In this document: one piece after another, positions 15,017 through 24,653 of the stretch | How the letters are laid out: each line of letters begins with the position of its first letter | Numbering within the stretch: position 1 is the first letter of the stretch | Notes under the pieces: model-generated | What the model saw: the letters and a program-made list of their open reading frames with translations, nothing else | The model's database searches: none | Told to the model about the DNA's origin: nothing | Made by a program: the position numbers and the translations under genes | Source of the DNA: M3007 sp044347755 | GTDB lineage: Bacteria > Bacteroidota > Bacteroidia > Chitinophagales > Saprospiraceae | DNA: 50,528 bases | Reading direction: 5' to 3' | NCBI GenBank assembly: GCA_044347755.1 | Contig: JBIKUE010000021.1 | Span: forward strand, 1-50,528

Positions 15017-18000
15017 ATGACAAGAACGCTACTCCTGCTCTTCGGCTTCAGCCTGTTGTGTTCCGGCCTGACCGCACAAAAAGCTGTTCACATTCCCAAT
15101 TACCTGCAAAATCCCAACGATCCAAACGGCGCCCAGTTTACCTGGAGTAAAACCGCTCAAAGCGCCAACTTCATCCTGATCTGGGGCAATACCGTGGGAA
15201 CCAATCCGGCCAATTACCCTGATCCGGACCTGCAATTCAATCCGGCCAGAATTCTGGATACGATGGAGTACATCTATACCCGGTTCAAAGCCTTTGGCTT
15301 TCTGGACGACGCTACCGGCACCAATCTGGCACAGTACAAAATACCGATTGTGATGTACAATACCTGGGGACCCAACGGAGCCCAGGGCTGGGCCAATGGC
15401 GGCGATGCCGACGGGATCGTAGGCGCCTTTTGGGTGCATCCCAATGCCATGGATGATGGCGGGGTGGCCGCACACGAGTTGGCGCACAGTCTGCAGGCAC
15501 AATGCAATATAGACTACCGGGCGGATAATGGTCTGGGGTACGTATGGCTCAACGCCGGCATTTTTTGGGAAACCCATGCCAATTTCATGCGGAATCTGCT
15601 CTACCCCTGGGCGGCTTCCGCCTGGGGCATGGACTATTACCATATTGAGACCTGGGGCGACTGGAAAAACACCTACGAGAATTACCATTTGCTGTTTGCC
15701 ATACAGGCCTCGGAAGGCATGGATATGATCAACCGGCTCTGGCGCGAATCCACCAGTTATGAATACCCCCTGCAAGCTTATAAACGTCTGGCAGGATACA
15801 CGCAGGATCGGTTCAACGACAGCCTCTATCACTACACCCGACGGATGGCCACGTTCGATTTCCCGTTCAGCAACCTGGGTAAATTCCTGCGCCAATACCG
15901 GCAGTGGGACCTCAATGGCAACCTGCAATCCATTCAGTCCACCCATACTATCCTGCGTAAAATCAACGGCAACCGATACGAAGTGCCTATTGAGCTGGCC
16001 CCGGAAGAATTTGCCTACAATGTGATTCCCCTTTATCCGCATCCCGACAGCTGCCTGGTGCGCATCAAGTTCAAGGGCCACACCGAGGCCAATGTGCACA
16101 CCGGTTGGCGGTATGGATTTGTGGCCGCCAAGGCCGACGGAACGGTGAGCAGGTATAGCCCCACGTATAAAAACAATACTGCTGAAATCTCTTTTGAACT
16201 GGAAACCGGTGAAACCAGCCTGTACCTCGTGGTCATGGGAGCGCCCAACGACCAAATTACCACCAATACCAGCAACGACACCTGGCAGGGTTACCCCAAA
16301 CATTTCCGACATCCCTACGAACTCACCATCAGCGGCGCTGTACCGGAGGGCCATCAACCGCCTGCAAATTTCCGGACGCCCCTCCGCAACAACGGGCACC
16401 TGCACAGCAATGGCGGCGGCTGGGTACAAAACAGCGCCAACGTGGCCGCCTCGGTGTATGTAGGGCCCTGGGCCATGGTACTGGGCAATGCCAATCTCAG
16501 TGGTAATGTGCGAATTGAAAATACGGCCGTAGTGCGGGATGCTGTCATGAGCGGACAAGTGAAGGTGCAGGACAATGCTTTTGTCAACACCGGAACGTAC
16601 AGTGGCAATGCCATTATCCGTGGACAAGGATATGCGGAAAACGTCACGATGTCGGAAAATGCCCTGATCGGTATGCGGGCCAGGGTATATAATTATAAAC
16701 TATCCGGTACCGTGGAAGTAGGCGGCGACGTCATCGTGTACAACGATAACGGCAACTGCAACAACGGAGTGCACTACCGGCTCACGAATTATTACGACAA
16801 CAAGTTGCTGGAATGCGATGGCCGAACAGCCGATCATCCGGTAAACAAGGACGTAAACAATACCTACAGCCCGTTCAGCGAGGCAGAAATGGCCCTTCCA
16901 TGCAGCTGTGCCACCCTGCAGGATGCCGACGCCGACGGACTTAGTATTTGCGCAGGCGATTGCTCCGACGACAATCCGGCCATTTACCCCGGCGCTCCCG
17001 AACTCTGCGATGGCCTGGACAACAACTGCGATGGCACAGTGCCTGCGGAAGAACTGGATGCCGACGGCGATGGATTCAGGGTGTGTGCGGGCGATCTGGA
17101 CGACAACAACCTCACGGTTTACCCCGGCGCTCCCGAACTCTGCGATGGCCTGGATAACAACTGCGATGGCACAGTGCCTGCGGAAGAACTGGATGCCGAC
17201 GGCGATGGCTTCCGGGTGTGCGGGGGCGATTGTTCTGACGACAACCCGGCCATCTTCCCCGGCGCTCCCGAACTCTGCGATGGCCTGGACAACAACTGCG
17301 ACGGTACAGTACCTGCGGAAGAACTGGATGCCGACGGCGATGGATTCAGGGTGTGTGCGGGCGATCTGGACGACAACAACCTCACGGTTTATCCCGGCGC
17401 TCCCGAGCTCTGCGACGGCCTGGACAACAACTGCGATGGCACAGTGCCTGCGGAAGAACTGGATGCCGACGGCGATGGTTTCCGGGTGTGCGCGGGCGAT
17501 TGTTCCGACGACAACCCCACGGTTTACCCCGGCGCTCCCGAACTCTGCGATGGCCTGGACAACAACTGCGATGGCACTGTACCTGCGGAAGAACTGGATG
17601 CGGACGGCGATGGCTTCCGGGTGTGTGCGGGCGATTGCTCCGACGACAACCCGGCCATTTACCCCGGCGCTCCCGAACTCTGCGACGGCCTGGACAACAA
17701 CTGCGACGGCACGGTACCTGCGGAAGAACTGGATGCCGACGGCGATGGATTCCGGGTGTGCGCGGGCGATCTGGACGACGACAACCCCACGGTTTACCCC
17801 GGCGCTCCCGAACTCTGCGATGGTCTGGACAACAACTGCGATGGCACGGTGCCTGCGGAAGAACTGGATGCCGACGGCGATGGCTTCCGGGTGTGCGCGG
17901 GCGATTGCGATGATAGCAGCAACAGTGTTTTCCCGGAGGCAGAAGAAATTCCCAACAACGGTATTGACGAAGATTGCGATGGTCAGGATCTTATTTCGGG

Positions 18001-18265
18001 ACTACAAACGATGGCTACAGAATGGGGCATTCAGGTTACCCCCAATCCATTTTTGGATCGCTTGCTTGTTACCCAAAATGGAACCACCAGCGGGTTGCGT
18101 TACCGGCTCCTGGATGCCCTGGGCAGAACCCTTCTTAGTGGAACCCTGAATGCTGTCCAGACTGAGCTTAACACCGCCCATCTGCCCCGGGGTATTTACA
18201 TTCTTACCCTCCAGCATGCTGCCGATACCCGGGTTTGGCGCATTCGGGTAGTGAAGGGGGAATAG
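15017..18265 (+). CDS. Svx/AvrXca-like secreted metallopeptidase with LbH-like repeats, MopE-type array and T9SS tail
   Basis: This 1082-residue protein has a signal peptide (MTRTLLLLFGFSLLCSGLTAQ) and then a catalytic region resembling Svx/AvrXca virulence factors (DUF6055), with the zinc motif HELAH at 153-157 and WETHANFM about 30 residues on. Residues about 480-560 form hexapeptide-like left-handed helix repeats (VYVGPWAMVLGNANLSGNV). From residue 636 come seven 45-residue Asp-rich repeats and a divergent eighth, of the DADGDGFRVCAGDCSDDNP / CDGLDNNCDG type seen in MopE-like metal-binding proteins. The end (NPFLDRLLV, LLDALGRTLL, GIYILTLQ) is a T9SS type A sorting domain, so it should be exported to the cell surface or medium. 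The substrate is unknown. Confidence 0.88.
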   Translation: MTRTLLLLFGFSLLCSGLTAQKAVHIPNYLQNPNDPNGAQFTWSKTAQSANFILIWGNTVGTNPANYPDPDLQFNPARILDTMEYIYTRFKAFGFLDDATGTNLAQYKIPIVMYNTWGPNGAQGWANGGDADGIVGAFWVHPNAMDDGGVAAHELAHSLQAQCNIDYRADNGLGYVWLNAGIFWETHANFMRNLLYPWAASAWGMDYYHIETWGDWKNTYENYHLLFAIQASEGMDMINRLWRESTSYEYPLQAYKRLAGYTQDRFNDSLYHYTRRMATFDFPFSNLGKFLRQYRQWDLNGNLQSIQSTHTILRKINGNRYEVPIELAPEEFAYNVIPLYPHPDSCLVRIKFKGHTEANVHTGWRYGFVAAKADGTVSRYSPTYKNNTAEISFELETGETSLYLVVMGAPNDQITTNTSNDTWQGYPKHFRHPYELTISGAVPEGHQPPANFRTPLRNNGHLHSNGGGWVQNSANVAASVYVGPWAMVLGNANLSGNVRIENTAVVRDAVMSGQVKVQDNAFVNTGTYSGNAIIRGQGYAENVTMSENALIGMRARVYNYKLSGTVEVGGDVIVYNDNGNCNNGVHYRLTNYYDNKLLECDGRTADHPVNKDVNNTYSPFSEAEMALPCSCATLQDADADGLSICAGDCSDDNPAIYPGAPELCDGLDNNCDGTVPAEELDADGDGFRVCAGDLDDNNLTVYPGAPELCDGLDNNCDGTVPAEELDADGDGFRVCGGDCSDDNPAIFPGAPELCDGLDNNCDGTVPAEELDADGDGFRVCAGDLDDNNLTVYPGAPELCDGLDNNCDGTVPAEELDADGDGFRVCAGDCSDDNPTVYPGAPELCDGLDNNCDGTVPAEELDADGDGFRVCAGDCSDDNPAIYPGAPELCDGLDNNCDGTVPAEELDADGDGFRVCAGDLDDDNPTVYPGAPELCDGLDNNCDGTVPAEELDADGDGFRVCAGDCDDSSNSVFPEAEEIPNNGIDEDCDGQDLISGLQTMATEWGIQVTPNPFLDRLLVTQNGTTSGLRYRLLDALGRTLLSGTLNAVQTELNTAHLPRGIYILTLQHAADTRVWRIRVVKGE
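16922..17990 (+). repeat. Tandem array of eight 135-bp units inside the Svx-like gene
   Basis: Units begin at 16922, 17057, 17192, 17327, 17462, 17597, 17732 and 17867. The first seven are exactly 135 bp and highly alike; the eighth diverges after its first third. Two unit types occur: one with AGDCSDDNP and one with AGDLDD(N/D)N, in the order C, L, C, L, C, C, L, C. The near identity and mixed order point to recent expansion by unequal recombination. Because 135 is divisible by three, copy number can change without shifting the frame. Confidence 0.95.
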
Positions 18266-18270
18266 GATAC

Positions 18271-18334
18271 AATCCTGCTTGCCCGCCCAGTCTTCCGCAC
18301 CTATTCGAAAAGGACTGGGTGGGCAAGCAGGATT
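18271..18334. terminator. Long hairpin after the Svx-like gene
   Basis: A 22-bp stem with one mismatch (18271-18292 with 18313-18334) encloses a 20-nt loop. The arms read AATCCTGCTTGCCCGCCCAG and its inverse. It starts 6 bp after the stop codon and would end transcription of the + strand gene, though no U-tract follows; it may be a REP-like palindrome used as a terminator. Confidence 0.6.
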
Positions 18335-18351
18335 TCGGTCTATACTTCGGC

Positions 18352-18389
18352 AAATAAAAAAGGCCCTTCCCGGGTAAGCGGGAAGGGCC
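18352..18389 (-). terminator. Intrinsic terminator of the giant adhesin gene
   Basis: On the - strand an 11-bp G+C-rich stem (GGCCCTTCCCG with its inverse, 18362-18372 and 18379-18389) with a 6-nt loop is followed by TTTTTATTTG. It lies about 33 bp after the stop at 18422 and is a textbook Rho-independent terminator. Confidence 0.85.
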
Positions 18390-18421
18390 GATTATTTTCA
18401 CCCAGCCTTTGACTACTCAAC

Positions 18422-21400
18422 TTATTGCTTCACAAACTTTTCTATGGCTATTACCCGGCCGTTTTCCAGCAGTTGCAGGAAGTACAGGCCCGTGGGCAGT
18501 TCTCCAGCACGCACCGTTTGCGTGGCACTACCCGGCTCCGTTTTTTGGTCCTGCACGAGTCGGCCCGCAAGGTCGATGATGCGGAATTGGGTGCCGGGTT
18601 GGGCAGGCACAGGCATTTCTACGGTGAAAGTGCCGGGGTTAGGGTTGGGGTAAATGCGGAGGGCGCTTTGTCCAATAGGATCTTTAACATCAACAAGTTG
18701 ATTGTCAAAGCACAAATTGTCAACATGTAGCCTGGTCCTTGTGTCAGCTCCTTGCGCGGTTTCAAAACAAGTAAACGCATATATTATTGGTCTTACCAAG
18801 ACACCATGTGGTGCATCACCACATGTATCCAACGAGCCCCAAGTGCTAAGGTCATAGGGTATTTCCAGATCAAACCATGAGGTATCATCATAGTTGGTAA
18901 TATCAAGTTTGGCCACCATAAAGCAATTTTCCGGGTTGAATACATTGTAGACATAACTATCCTCCCGATTGAAAAAAATTGCCAAGCGATGATCACCTCT
19001 GGAATCGGTCTCAACCGCCAATGCACCTCTCAGCATTAGTGTGCCACTTTCTTTTTTCATACACACTGACGAATCACTGCTTAAAACATCTGCTGAATCA
19101 ATATGCCCAGTGAGTAATACTGCCCAGTTGTCAAGGCTGCCAATAGTGTGCTCCATTTGCGGGTCTCCATATAAACCTTTCCACCACGTGCTGGCGCCAC
19201 CGGAGTTCAGGCCACCCACCACCGCGCCTTCGCTAAACGCCGAATTTGGGAAAACGGAATCGTCGCAAGGATCCTTGAGCATGCAAGTTACCATGACCGA
19301 TTTAGAGAAGGTAAATACTTCGCAGAGCGAGCCGTCGCTTTTTTTCCGGGTTACAATCATCGTCACGGTGTATGTTCCAGCTCCGGTGAAAGTATGACAG
19401 AAAGATTGGTTGCCGCTGGTCATACCAATGGAAGGCCCGCCGTTGATCTTCCATTCCACCATATCACAGTCGTTCAACGAAATAGGCGAGAAGCAGCCTT
19501 TACAAGTAGTAGGCCACAGTGCCGTAGCAAAACCCTTGGCCACATCTTTTTGGAACTGAGGCACATCGCAAGGACATGGGTTCGGGCAATCCACCGTGAA
19601 CTTGATGATGCAAGGCGGGCAATCTGTTCCCCCACAATTACCCTTCAGGATCAAGGTATAAGTACCAACCTGCGCATATTGAAGCGGCATGATCGGCAGG
19701 AAGAAATAAGGCCCTGACTGCACGGTGCCATTGGTGGCCATTCCATCCGGCTGAATCAGCGTCCAGCTTATCTGCGAACTAGTCGGGCAATTAGTCCCCT
19801 GACACTCAAACTTGCCCGTGATGGGAATGCTTTGCCCAGGATTCGGACAAGGGAAATTGTATGACCCACCGCACATCAAAGGAATACTTGGAGCACCCAC
19901 GGTGGGTCGAGCGAACAAATTGGAGAAAGTGCCACAGTAGCAGGTGTCGCATTTTTCAACACAAATATTGTCTATAAAAACCATCTCTGAGGGATCGTTC
20001 CCCCCTGCAAAGTCAAGTGCATACCCAATTCCGTTAACATTGGTGATGAGGGAGTTGAATGCTGACACACTGGTAGGAGCATTCGTCCAGGTTCCGTATG
20101 AATTTGAGGGCAAACTTGTTCCGCTTGCCAACCTAACTGGCGCGCATACCCGTGTCCAGCTGTTTCCGATAGGCGAGGAGACGAGGAATGTCGCGCGGTT
20201 GGTAGTATTAAGTGGGTCGCTGCCCTGGTAGATGGTAATTGCACCTGTCCCGGTAGCGGGGTTGTTTGGGTCGCCATTATCATAGCGGATATCAAAACAA
20301 AGGCAGTTGTCGAATTTTTGAGTCCAGTTCCCGTTATAGGCAGATGAATTGTTGAACATCCAACTCGGGCCCGAGTTGTCGTTCCCCTTCAACACCTTGG
20401 AGCCTGTAAACGGATCAGTGATAACCGAAATATTACCATTTACTGTAGCCCATTGACCGGTACTGCCCGTTTCGAAATCCTCAATGCAAGGACAATCCAC
20501 TACATTAAATGACCCACTTACCGTGTTCGTACATCCATTCAAAGTCCCTTGAACCGACACGTTGTTTTGTCCCAGGTTCGTTGGGGTAAAAGCATATACC
20601 GCTGTACCTGGCCCGCTTGGCAGCCATTGGTACTGGGTGGAATTCCCTGTTGCATTCAAATTGACTGTCTGACCCAAACAAATGTCTCCGCTGGGAAGTC
20701 CGTTTATCTGAATCGTTGGCTTCGGGTTAACAAATACCGTACTTGTTGCACTACCAAAACATCCGTTCAATCCGGCAGTTACAGTATAAGTGGTCGTGGT
20801 AGAAGGTGTAACGGTTAAATTTTGAGTGGTTGCTCCTCCTGGCGACCAACTGTATGAAGTAGCAGCCGGGCTTGAGGTAACCATAATAGTATAAGCGTCT
20901 CCTTCACAAATGGAGGCAGTAGTGGCAGTGACGTTCGGGGTTTCTTTCACCTCAATAGTTTCACAATCAGTAGCAGTACAGCCATTGGCATCGGTGCAGG
21001 TAACACACCAGGTAGAGGGGCCCTGCGGCGTTACGATAATGGACTGGCCGGTGTTTCCTCCTTGCCATGTGCAACTTGTGATTGTTGCTCCTGTACCAGA
21101 AGCGCTGAGTGTTACAGATTGACCCAGGCAGATGGGGTTTTGTGAAGCAGAAACTGTTACGGAGGTCAAAAATGGTGGGACATTCATCGTCACCGAATAA
21201 GTTGCCATACAACCAGTTGCATCGGTAATCTTCAAAGTAACCGTGTAAGTGCCTGATGCGGGAAATTGCCAAATCGGGTTTTGAGCGGTGGATTCACAGG
21301 TGTTTGTGTTACCATCGAAATCCCAGCAGTAAGTGAACGGTGCGAGGCCGTTTGCAAAGCCATTGAATTGATATTTTCCACATTTCAAATCTGTGGGAGT

Positions 21401-24400
21401 GGCTATGTCCGCAGTACAAGGATCCGTACATTTTTCAACACAAAAATTATCCACAAAAACCATCTCCGATGGGCTTGGACCTCCTCCAAAATCTAGCGGA
21501 ATACCAATCCCGCCTACTCCCTGCATTACCATATTGAAATCTGTCGGGCTAGAGGATGTCCATTGGCCGTACTGGTTTGACGGGTACGTTACGCCGTTTG
21601 ACAATCCAACAGGCACACAGACCCTGGTCCAGGCATTCCCTATGGGTGTATTTACCACAAATGTTGCCCTTTTAATAAAATTAAGTGGGTCATTACCTTG
21701 ATATATCGTTATTGCACCTGTTCCAGTTGAGGGATTTGCGGGGTCTCCATTGTCGTAACGGATATCAAAACAGAGGCAGTTGTTGAATTTTTGGGTCCAG
21801 TCTCCATTATAGGCAGTGGAATTGTTGTACATCCAACTGGGGCCCGAATTGTCGTTCCCTTTTAGAACCATGGAGCCTGTAACCGGATCTGTAATAACCG
21901 AAATGGTACCATTTGTGGTAGCCCATTGTCCGGTACCGCCAATTTCAAAGTCTTCAATGCATGGGCAATCATCTACTTGAATTTCAAATTCACAATAGCA
22001 AGTATCTATTCCGCAGATGCCTTTTAACACCAAATGATAGAACCCGGCAGCATTTAAATCGCTCGCAGGAATACTGAGATTGAAGTTTGGGCCTGACATC
22101 GGGCCTGAAACCACACTGCCATCTGGTTTGGTCAACATCCACGACATCGGAATGTTGGGTGGGCAGGCATTGCCTTGACATACAAAATTACCACTCATTG
22201 TCCAGGGAATCAACCCCTTACATTGCGCCACCAAGGTATCCCCGCATTCCGCTGATTGATTGGGTGCACCTTGATATGGGCGATAGGAGATGCCTGTCCA
22301 GGTACCACAGAAACAGGTGTCAGCACATTTTTCGACACAAAAATTATCCACAAAAACCATCTCCGACGGGCTTGGGCCTCCTACAAAGTCTAATGGAATA
22401 CCAACCCCGCTTACTCCCTGCATTACCATATTAAAATCTGCCGGGCTTGTGGATGTCCATTGGCCGTACTGGTTTGACGGGTACGTTATGCCGTTTGATA
22501 ATCCAACAGGCACACAGATTCTCGTCCAGGTATTCCCTATGGGCGAATTTACCACAAATGTTGCCCGTTTAGTAAAATTAAGTGGGTCATTACCTTGATA
22601 TATCGTTATTGCACCTGTTCCAGTAGAGGGATTTGCGGGGTCTCCATTGTCGTAGCGGATATCAAAACAGAAGCAGTTGTCGAATTTTTGGGTCCAGTCT
22701 CCACTATAGGCAGTGGAATTATTGTACATCCAACTAGGGCCTTGGTTGTCGTTCCCTTTCAGAACCATGGAACCTGTAAACGGATCTGTGATAACCGAAA
22801 TGGTACCATTTGTGGTAGCCCATTGCCCGGTACCGCCCGTTTCAAAATCTTCAATACAAAGATTCTTGTTACACGCCCGTAAACTCACATCATCAATCGC
22901 CACATCGTTGCCGATGCCCGTCGTAGCGAGCATTCGGATGGATAGTGTAACCAGCCCCGTTTGCTGTGCGATAAAGGTGTCGCACAGTCGTAACCAGAGG
23001 TCTGGATTTTCGGATAAATTCAATGGACCTGCAATTTGGTTGCCGTCCACAAACAAAGCCATTTGCGGATCATCGTAGTTTTTAGTGGGCTTTACCAGAT
23101 TGTTTACCCAGGCAGAAAAAGCATAGTTTGTGCCGGCTGTCACGTTTACCTGCTGCTGCCAGGCCACCGGGCCACCGTAACCATCCACGATGAGCATTTT
23201 ACCGGAGGTGGTATACGTAGTATGGTCTATACATGCCCATTGGTTATTGGCAGAATATACCTCGCCGTAATCCAGCACAGAGTAGCCTCCTATGGCGGTT
23301 GGGTTGCCTGGATTGAAGTAGCTGTAATTATTGGTAAAATCTTGATTTCCAAGACTAAAATCGGAGTTTTTCACCAGCTCTGGTCCAAAATTACTGCCCG
23401 GAGGGCAGCAGGGCATAGGAACTGCCGGCGGCGGACATTGGTATGTAAATGGACGCGAACAGGTTACAGGAGCCCCGTTTTGAGTGAAAGAGGTTGAAAC
23501 GCTGATGTCATGCTGCGCGGCCCCAGTCACCTTAAAGAACGTGGACTGGAAGCTTTGCGCAGGGATGTAGTTCGGCGGGAAAGTCAGTTTGTAATGTTGT
23601 GGACTGACTAAAGTTGCAACCCAACCGGCCGCGGGGGTTACGGAGGTAAAACTACCCACCGCTAGTTTCAGGTCTATCACATTGAAACAATATGCTCCGT
23701 TGTTGCTCACGTTCAGCGCGTAGGAACAGGTGTCGGAGGCGATGGGCAACTGCACCACATCCATATAAATATCATCACAGGAACAAGACGGACAATTCCC
23801 GAAATTCCGCACCACCTGCTGCGAGGGGGCCAAATCCACCGTATACTGGCCACTGGCAGGGATATTGGGCGTCCAGCCGGGCGCCGCAATTTCTTTGATA
23901 ATATATTTTCCTAATGGCCGATCATAAAAAGCATAAGATCCATCTGCCCCTGTGAGCTGTTCTTCTATAAAATTTCCGTCAGCATCAAACAATTGAATCG
24001 GCCAGCCCGGAATGACCGTCTGATTCGTATAAGGCAAACTCCCGCATTCCCTATATTTCACCCCGATGATGCTCGCATCCATCGGATCAGGGCAGGAAAC
24101 CAGCTCAATGCCCGGGAATATGGTACAGCTTTCACCAGGGAAACAATTGTATTCCCAGGTGAAATTACCCAGTGTCGTAATGCCTACTGGCAGCGTAAAG
24201 ATCATTGGGAAACTGGTGCCAAGTGGCATAAAAGGGTTGGAATGGGTCAGCTGCACCATATTGGGGGCTATTTCCTGCCCGGTCCAGCCTCCGGCAGTAT
24301 TGGCGCTCCAGGTCTCAAAAGCATTGGCATCTATGAAAACGGTGATCGTTGGGGTGAAACAATCAGTGGTGTTAACCACCTGTACCCTGTACTTGCAAGG

Positions 24401-24550
24401 CTCATAGTTGATGAACGACGGCGTCAACTGGGAGCAGCCGCCCTGGGCATGGAGTTTATTAGCCGAAAAAAGGACAACCAGGAGGATTATCCCCAACCAG
24501 TTGCGATATTTACCTGTATTTTCAAAGAAGGTAGCGATCCAATGCTTCAT
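18422..24550 (-). CDS. Giant secreted multidomain adhesin-like protein with T9SS tail
   Basis: This 2042-residue protein has an N-terminal signal/anchor (WLGIILLVVLFSANKLHAQ), an SdrD/Cna-B-like domain at about 165-240 (GVKYRECGS, LTGADGSYAFYDRPLGKY), a carbohydrate-binding-like jelly roll at about 385-555, and three near-identical modules at about 563-740, 862-1042 and 1353-1533 (CIEDFETGGTGQWATTNGTI, DWTQKF, CFDIRYDNGDP, VFVDNFCVEKC) that resemble Laminin-B or similar jelly rolls. A PKD-like domain and Ig-like repeats fill about 1045-1350, with another PKD-like domain around 1700. The C-terminus (LRIYPNPNPGTFTVEMP, GLYFLQLLENG) is a T9SS type A signal. Expected role: cell-surface or matrix adhesion, possibly glycan binding. 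It is divergently transcribed from the TPR-CHAT gene across 103 bp. Confidence 0.88.
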   Translation of the reverse strand: MKHWIATFFENTGKYRNWLGIILLVVLFSANKLHAQGGCSQLTPSFINYEPCKYRVQVVNTTDCFTPTITVFIDANAFETWSANTAGGWTGQEIAPNMVQLTHSNPFMPLGTSFPMIFTLPVGITTLGNFTWEYNCFPGESCTIFPGIELVSCPDPMDASIIGVKYRECGSLPYTNQTVIPGWPIQLFDADGNFIEEQLTGADGSYAFYDRPLGKYIIKEIAAPGWTPNIPASGQYTVDLAPSQQVVRNFGNCPSCSCDDIYMDVVQLPIASDTCSYALNVSNNGAYCFNVIDLKLAVGSFTSVTPAAGWVATLVSPQHYKLTFPPNYIPAQSFQSTFFKVTGAAQHDISVSTSFTQNGAPVTCSRPFTYQCPPPAVPMPCCPPGSNFGPELVKNSDFSLGNQDFTNNYSYFNPGNPTAIGGYSVLDYGEVYSANNQWACIDHTTYTTSGKMLIVDGYGGPVAWQQQVNVTAGTNYAFSAWVNNLVKPTKNYDDPQMALFVDGNQIAGPLNLSENPDLWLRLCDTFIAQQTGLVTLSIRMLATTGIGNDVAIDDVSLRACNKNLCIEDFETGGTGQWATTNGTISVITDPFTGSMVLKGNDNQGPSWMYNNSTAYSGDWTQKFDNCFCFDIRYDNGDPANPSTGTGAITIYQGNDPLNFTKRATFVVNSPIGNTWTRICVPVGLSNGITYPSNQYGQWTSTSPADFNMVMQGVSGVGIPLDFVGGPSPSEMVFVDNFCVEKCADTCFCGTWTGISYRPYQGAPNQSAECGDTLVAQCKGLIPWTMSGNFVCQGNACPPNIPMSWMLTKPDGSVVSGPMSGPNFNLSIPASDLNAAGFYHLVLKGICGIDTCYCEFEIQVDDCPCIEDFEIGGTGQWATTNGTISVITDPVTGSMVLKGNDNSGPSWMYNNSTAYNGDWTQKFNNCLCFDIRYDNGDPANPSTGTGAITIYQGNDPLNFIKRATFVVNTPIGNAWTRVCVPVGLSNGVTYPSNQYGQWTSSSPTDFNMVMQGVGGIGIPLDFGGGPSPSEMVFVDNFCVEKCTDPCTADIATPTDLKCGKYQFNGFANGLAPFTYCWDFDGNTNTCESTAQNPIWQFPASGTYTVTLKITDATGCMATYSVTMNVPPFLTSVTVSASQNPICLGQSVTLSASGTGATITSCTWQGGNTGQSIIVTPQGPSTWCVTCTDANGCTATDCETIEVKETPNVTATTASICEGDAYTIMVTSSPAATSYSWSPGGATTQNLTVTPSTTTTYTVTAGLNGCFGSATSTVFVNPKPTIQINGLPSGDICLGQTVNLNATGNSTQYQWLPSGPGTAVYAFTPTNLGQNNVSVQGTLNGCTNTVSGSFNVVDCPCIEDFETGSTGQWATVNGNISVITDPFTGSKVLKGNDNSGPSWMFNNSSAYNGNWTQKFDNCLCFDIRYDNGDPNNPATGTGAITIYQGSDPLNTTNRATFLVSSPIGNSWTRVCAPVRLASGTSLPSNSYGTWTNAPTSVSAFNSLITNVNGIGYALDFAGGNDPSEMVFIDNICVEKCDTCYCGTFSNLFARPTVGAPSIPLMCGGSYNFPCPNPGQSIPITGKFECQGTNCPTSSQISWTLIQPDGMATNGTVQSGPYFFLPIMPLQYAQVGTYTLILKGNCGGTDCPPCIIKFTVDCPNPCPCDVPQFQKDVAKGFATALWPTTCKGCFSPISLNDCDMVEWKINGGPSIGMTSGNQSFCHTFTGAGTYTVTMIVTRKKSDGSLCEVFTFSKSVMVTCMLKDPCDDSVFPNSAFSEGAVVGGLNSGGASTWWKGLYGDPQMEHTIGSLDNWAVLLTGHIDSADVLSSDSSVCMKKESGTLMLRGALAVETDSRGDHRLAIFFNREDSYVYNVFNPENCFMVAKLDITNYDDTSWFDLEIPYDLSTWGSLDTCGDAPHGVLVRPIIYAFTCFETAQGADTRTRLHVDNLCFDNQLVDVKDPIGQSALRIYPNPNPGTFTVEMPVPAQPGTQFRIIDLAGRLVQDQKTEPGSATQTVRAGELPTGLYFLQLLENGRVIAIEKFVKQ
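19949..22858 (-). repeat. Three copies of a ~535-bp module within the adhesin gene
   Basis: The copies lie at about 22325-22858, 21427-21962 and 19949-20489. The first two (in protein order) are nearly identical in DNA over long stretches; the third is more diverged. Spacers between copies differ in length and content, so this is a dispersed intragenic repeat, consistent with duplication and gene conversion. Confidence 0.85.
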
Positions 24551-24653
24551 ATTCGCACAGTATTTAGAGGGTGAAACGGAATTTGTTACTTTACCCCCTT
24601 TTATTTCCGCGCGCTTGCATTATGTAACCGGTTAGGCGAAAAAAAATGTATTT

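Noticed and set aside
15029..16627. 532-codon antisense frame opposite the Svx-like gene
   Set aside because: Low-complexity composition, no domain, and full overlap with a well-supported gene mark it as a shadow frame.
16922..17990. CRISPR array
   Set aside because: The 135-bp units are coding, contiguous and without unique spacers.
16908..18149. 413-codon open frame in another phase over the tandem array
   Set aside because: It exists only because a 135-bp repeat without stops keeps all phases open; the Svx-like frame with domains and T9SS tail is the real one.
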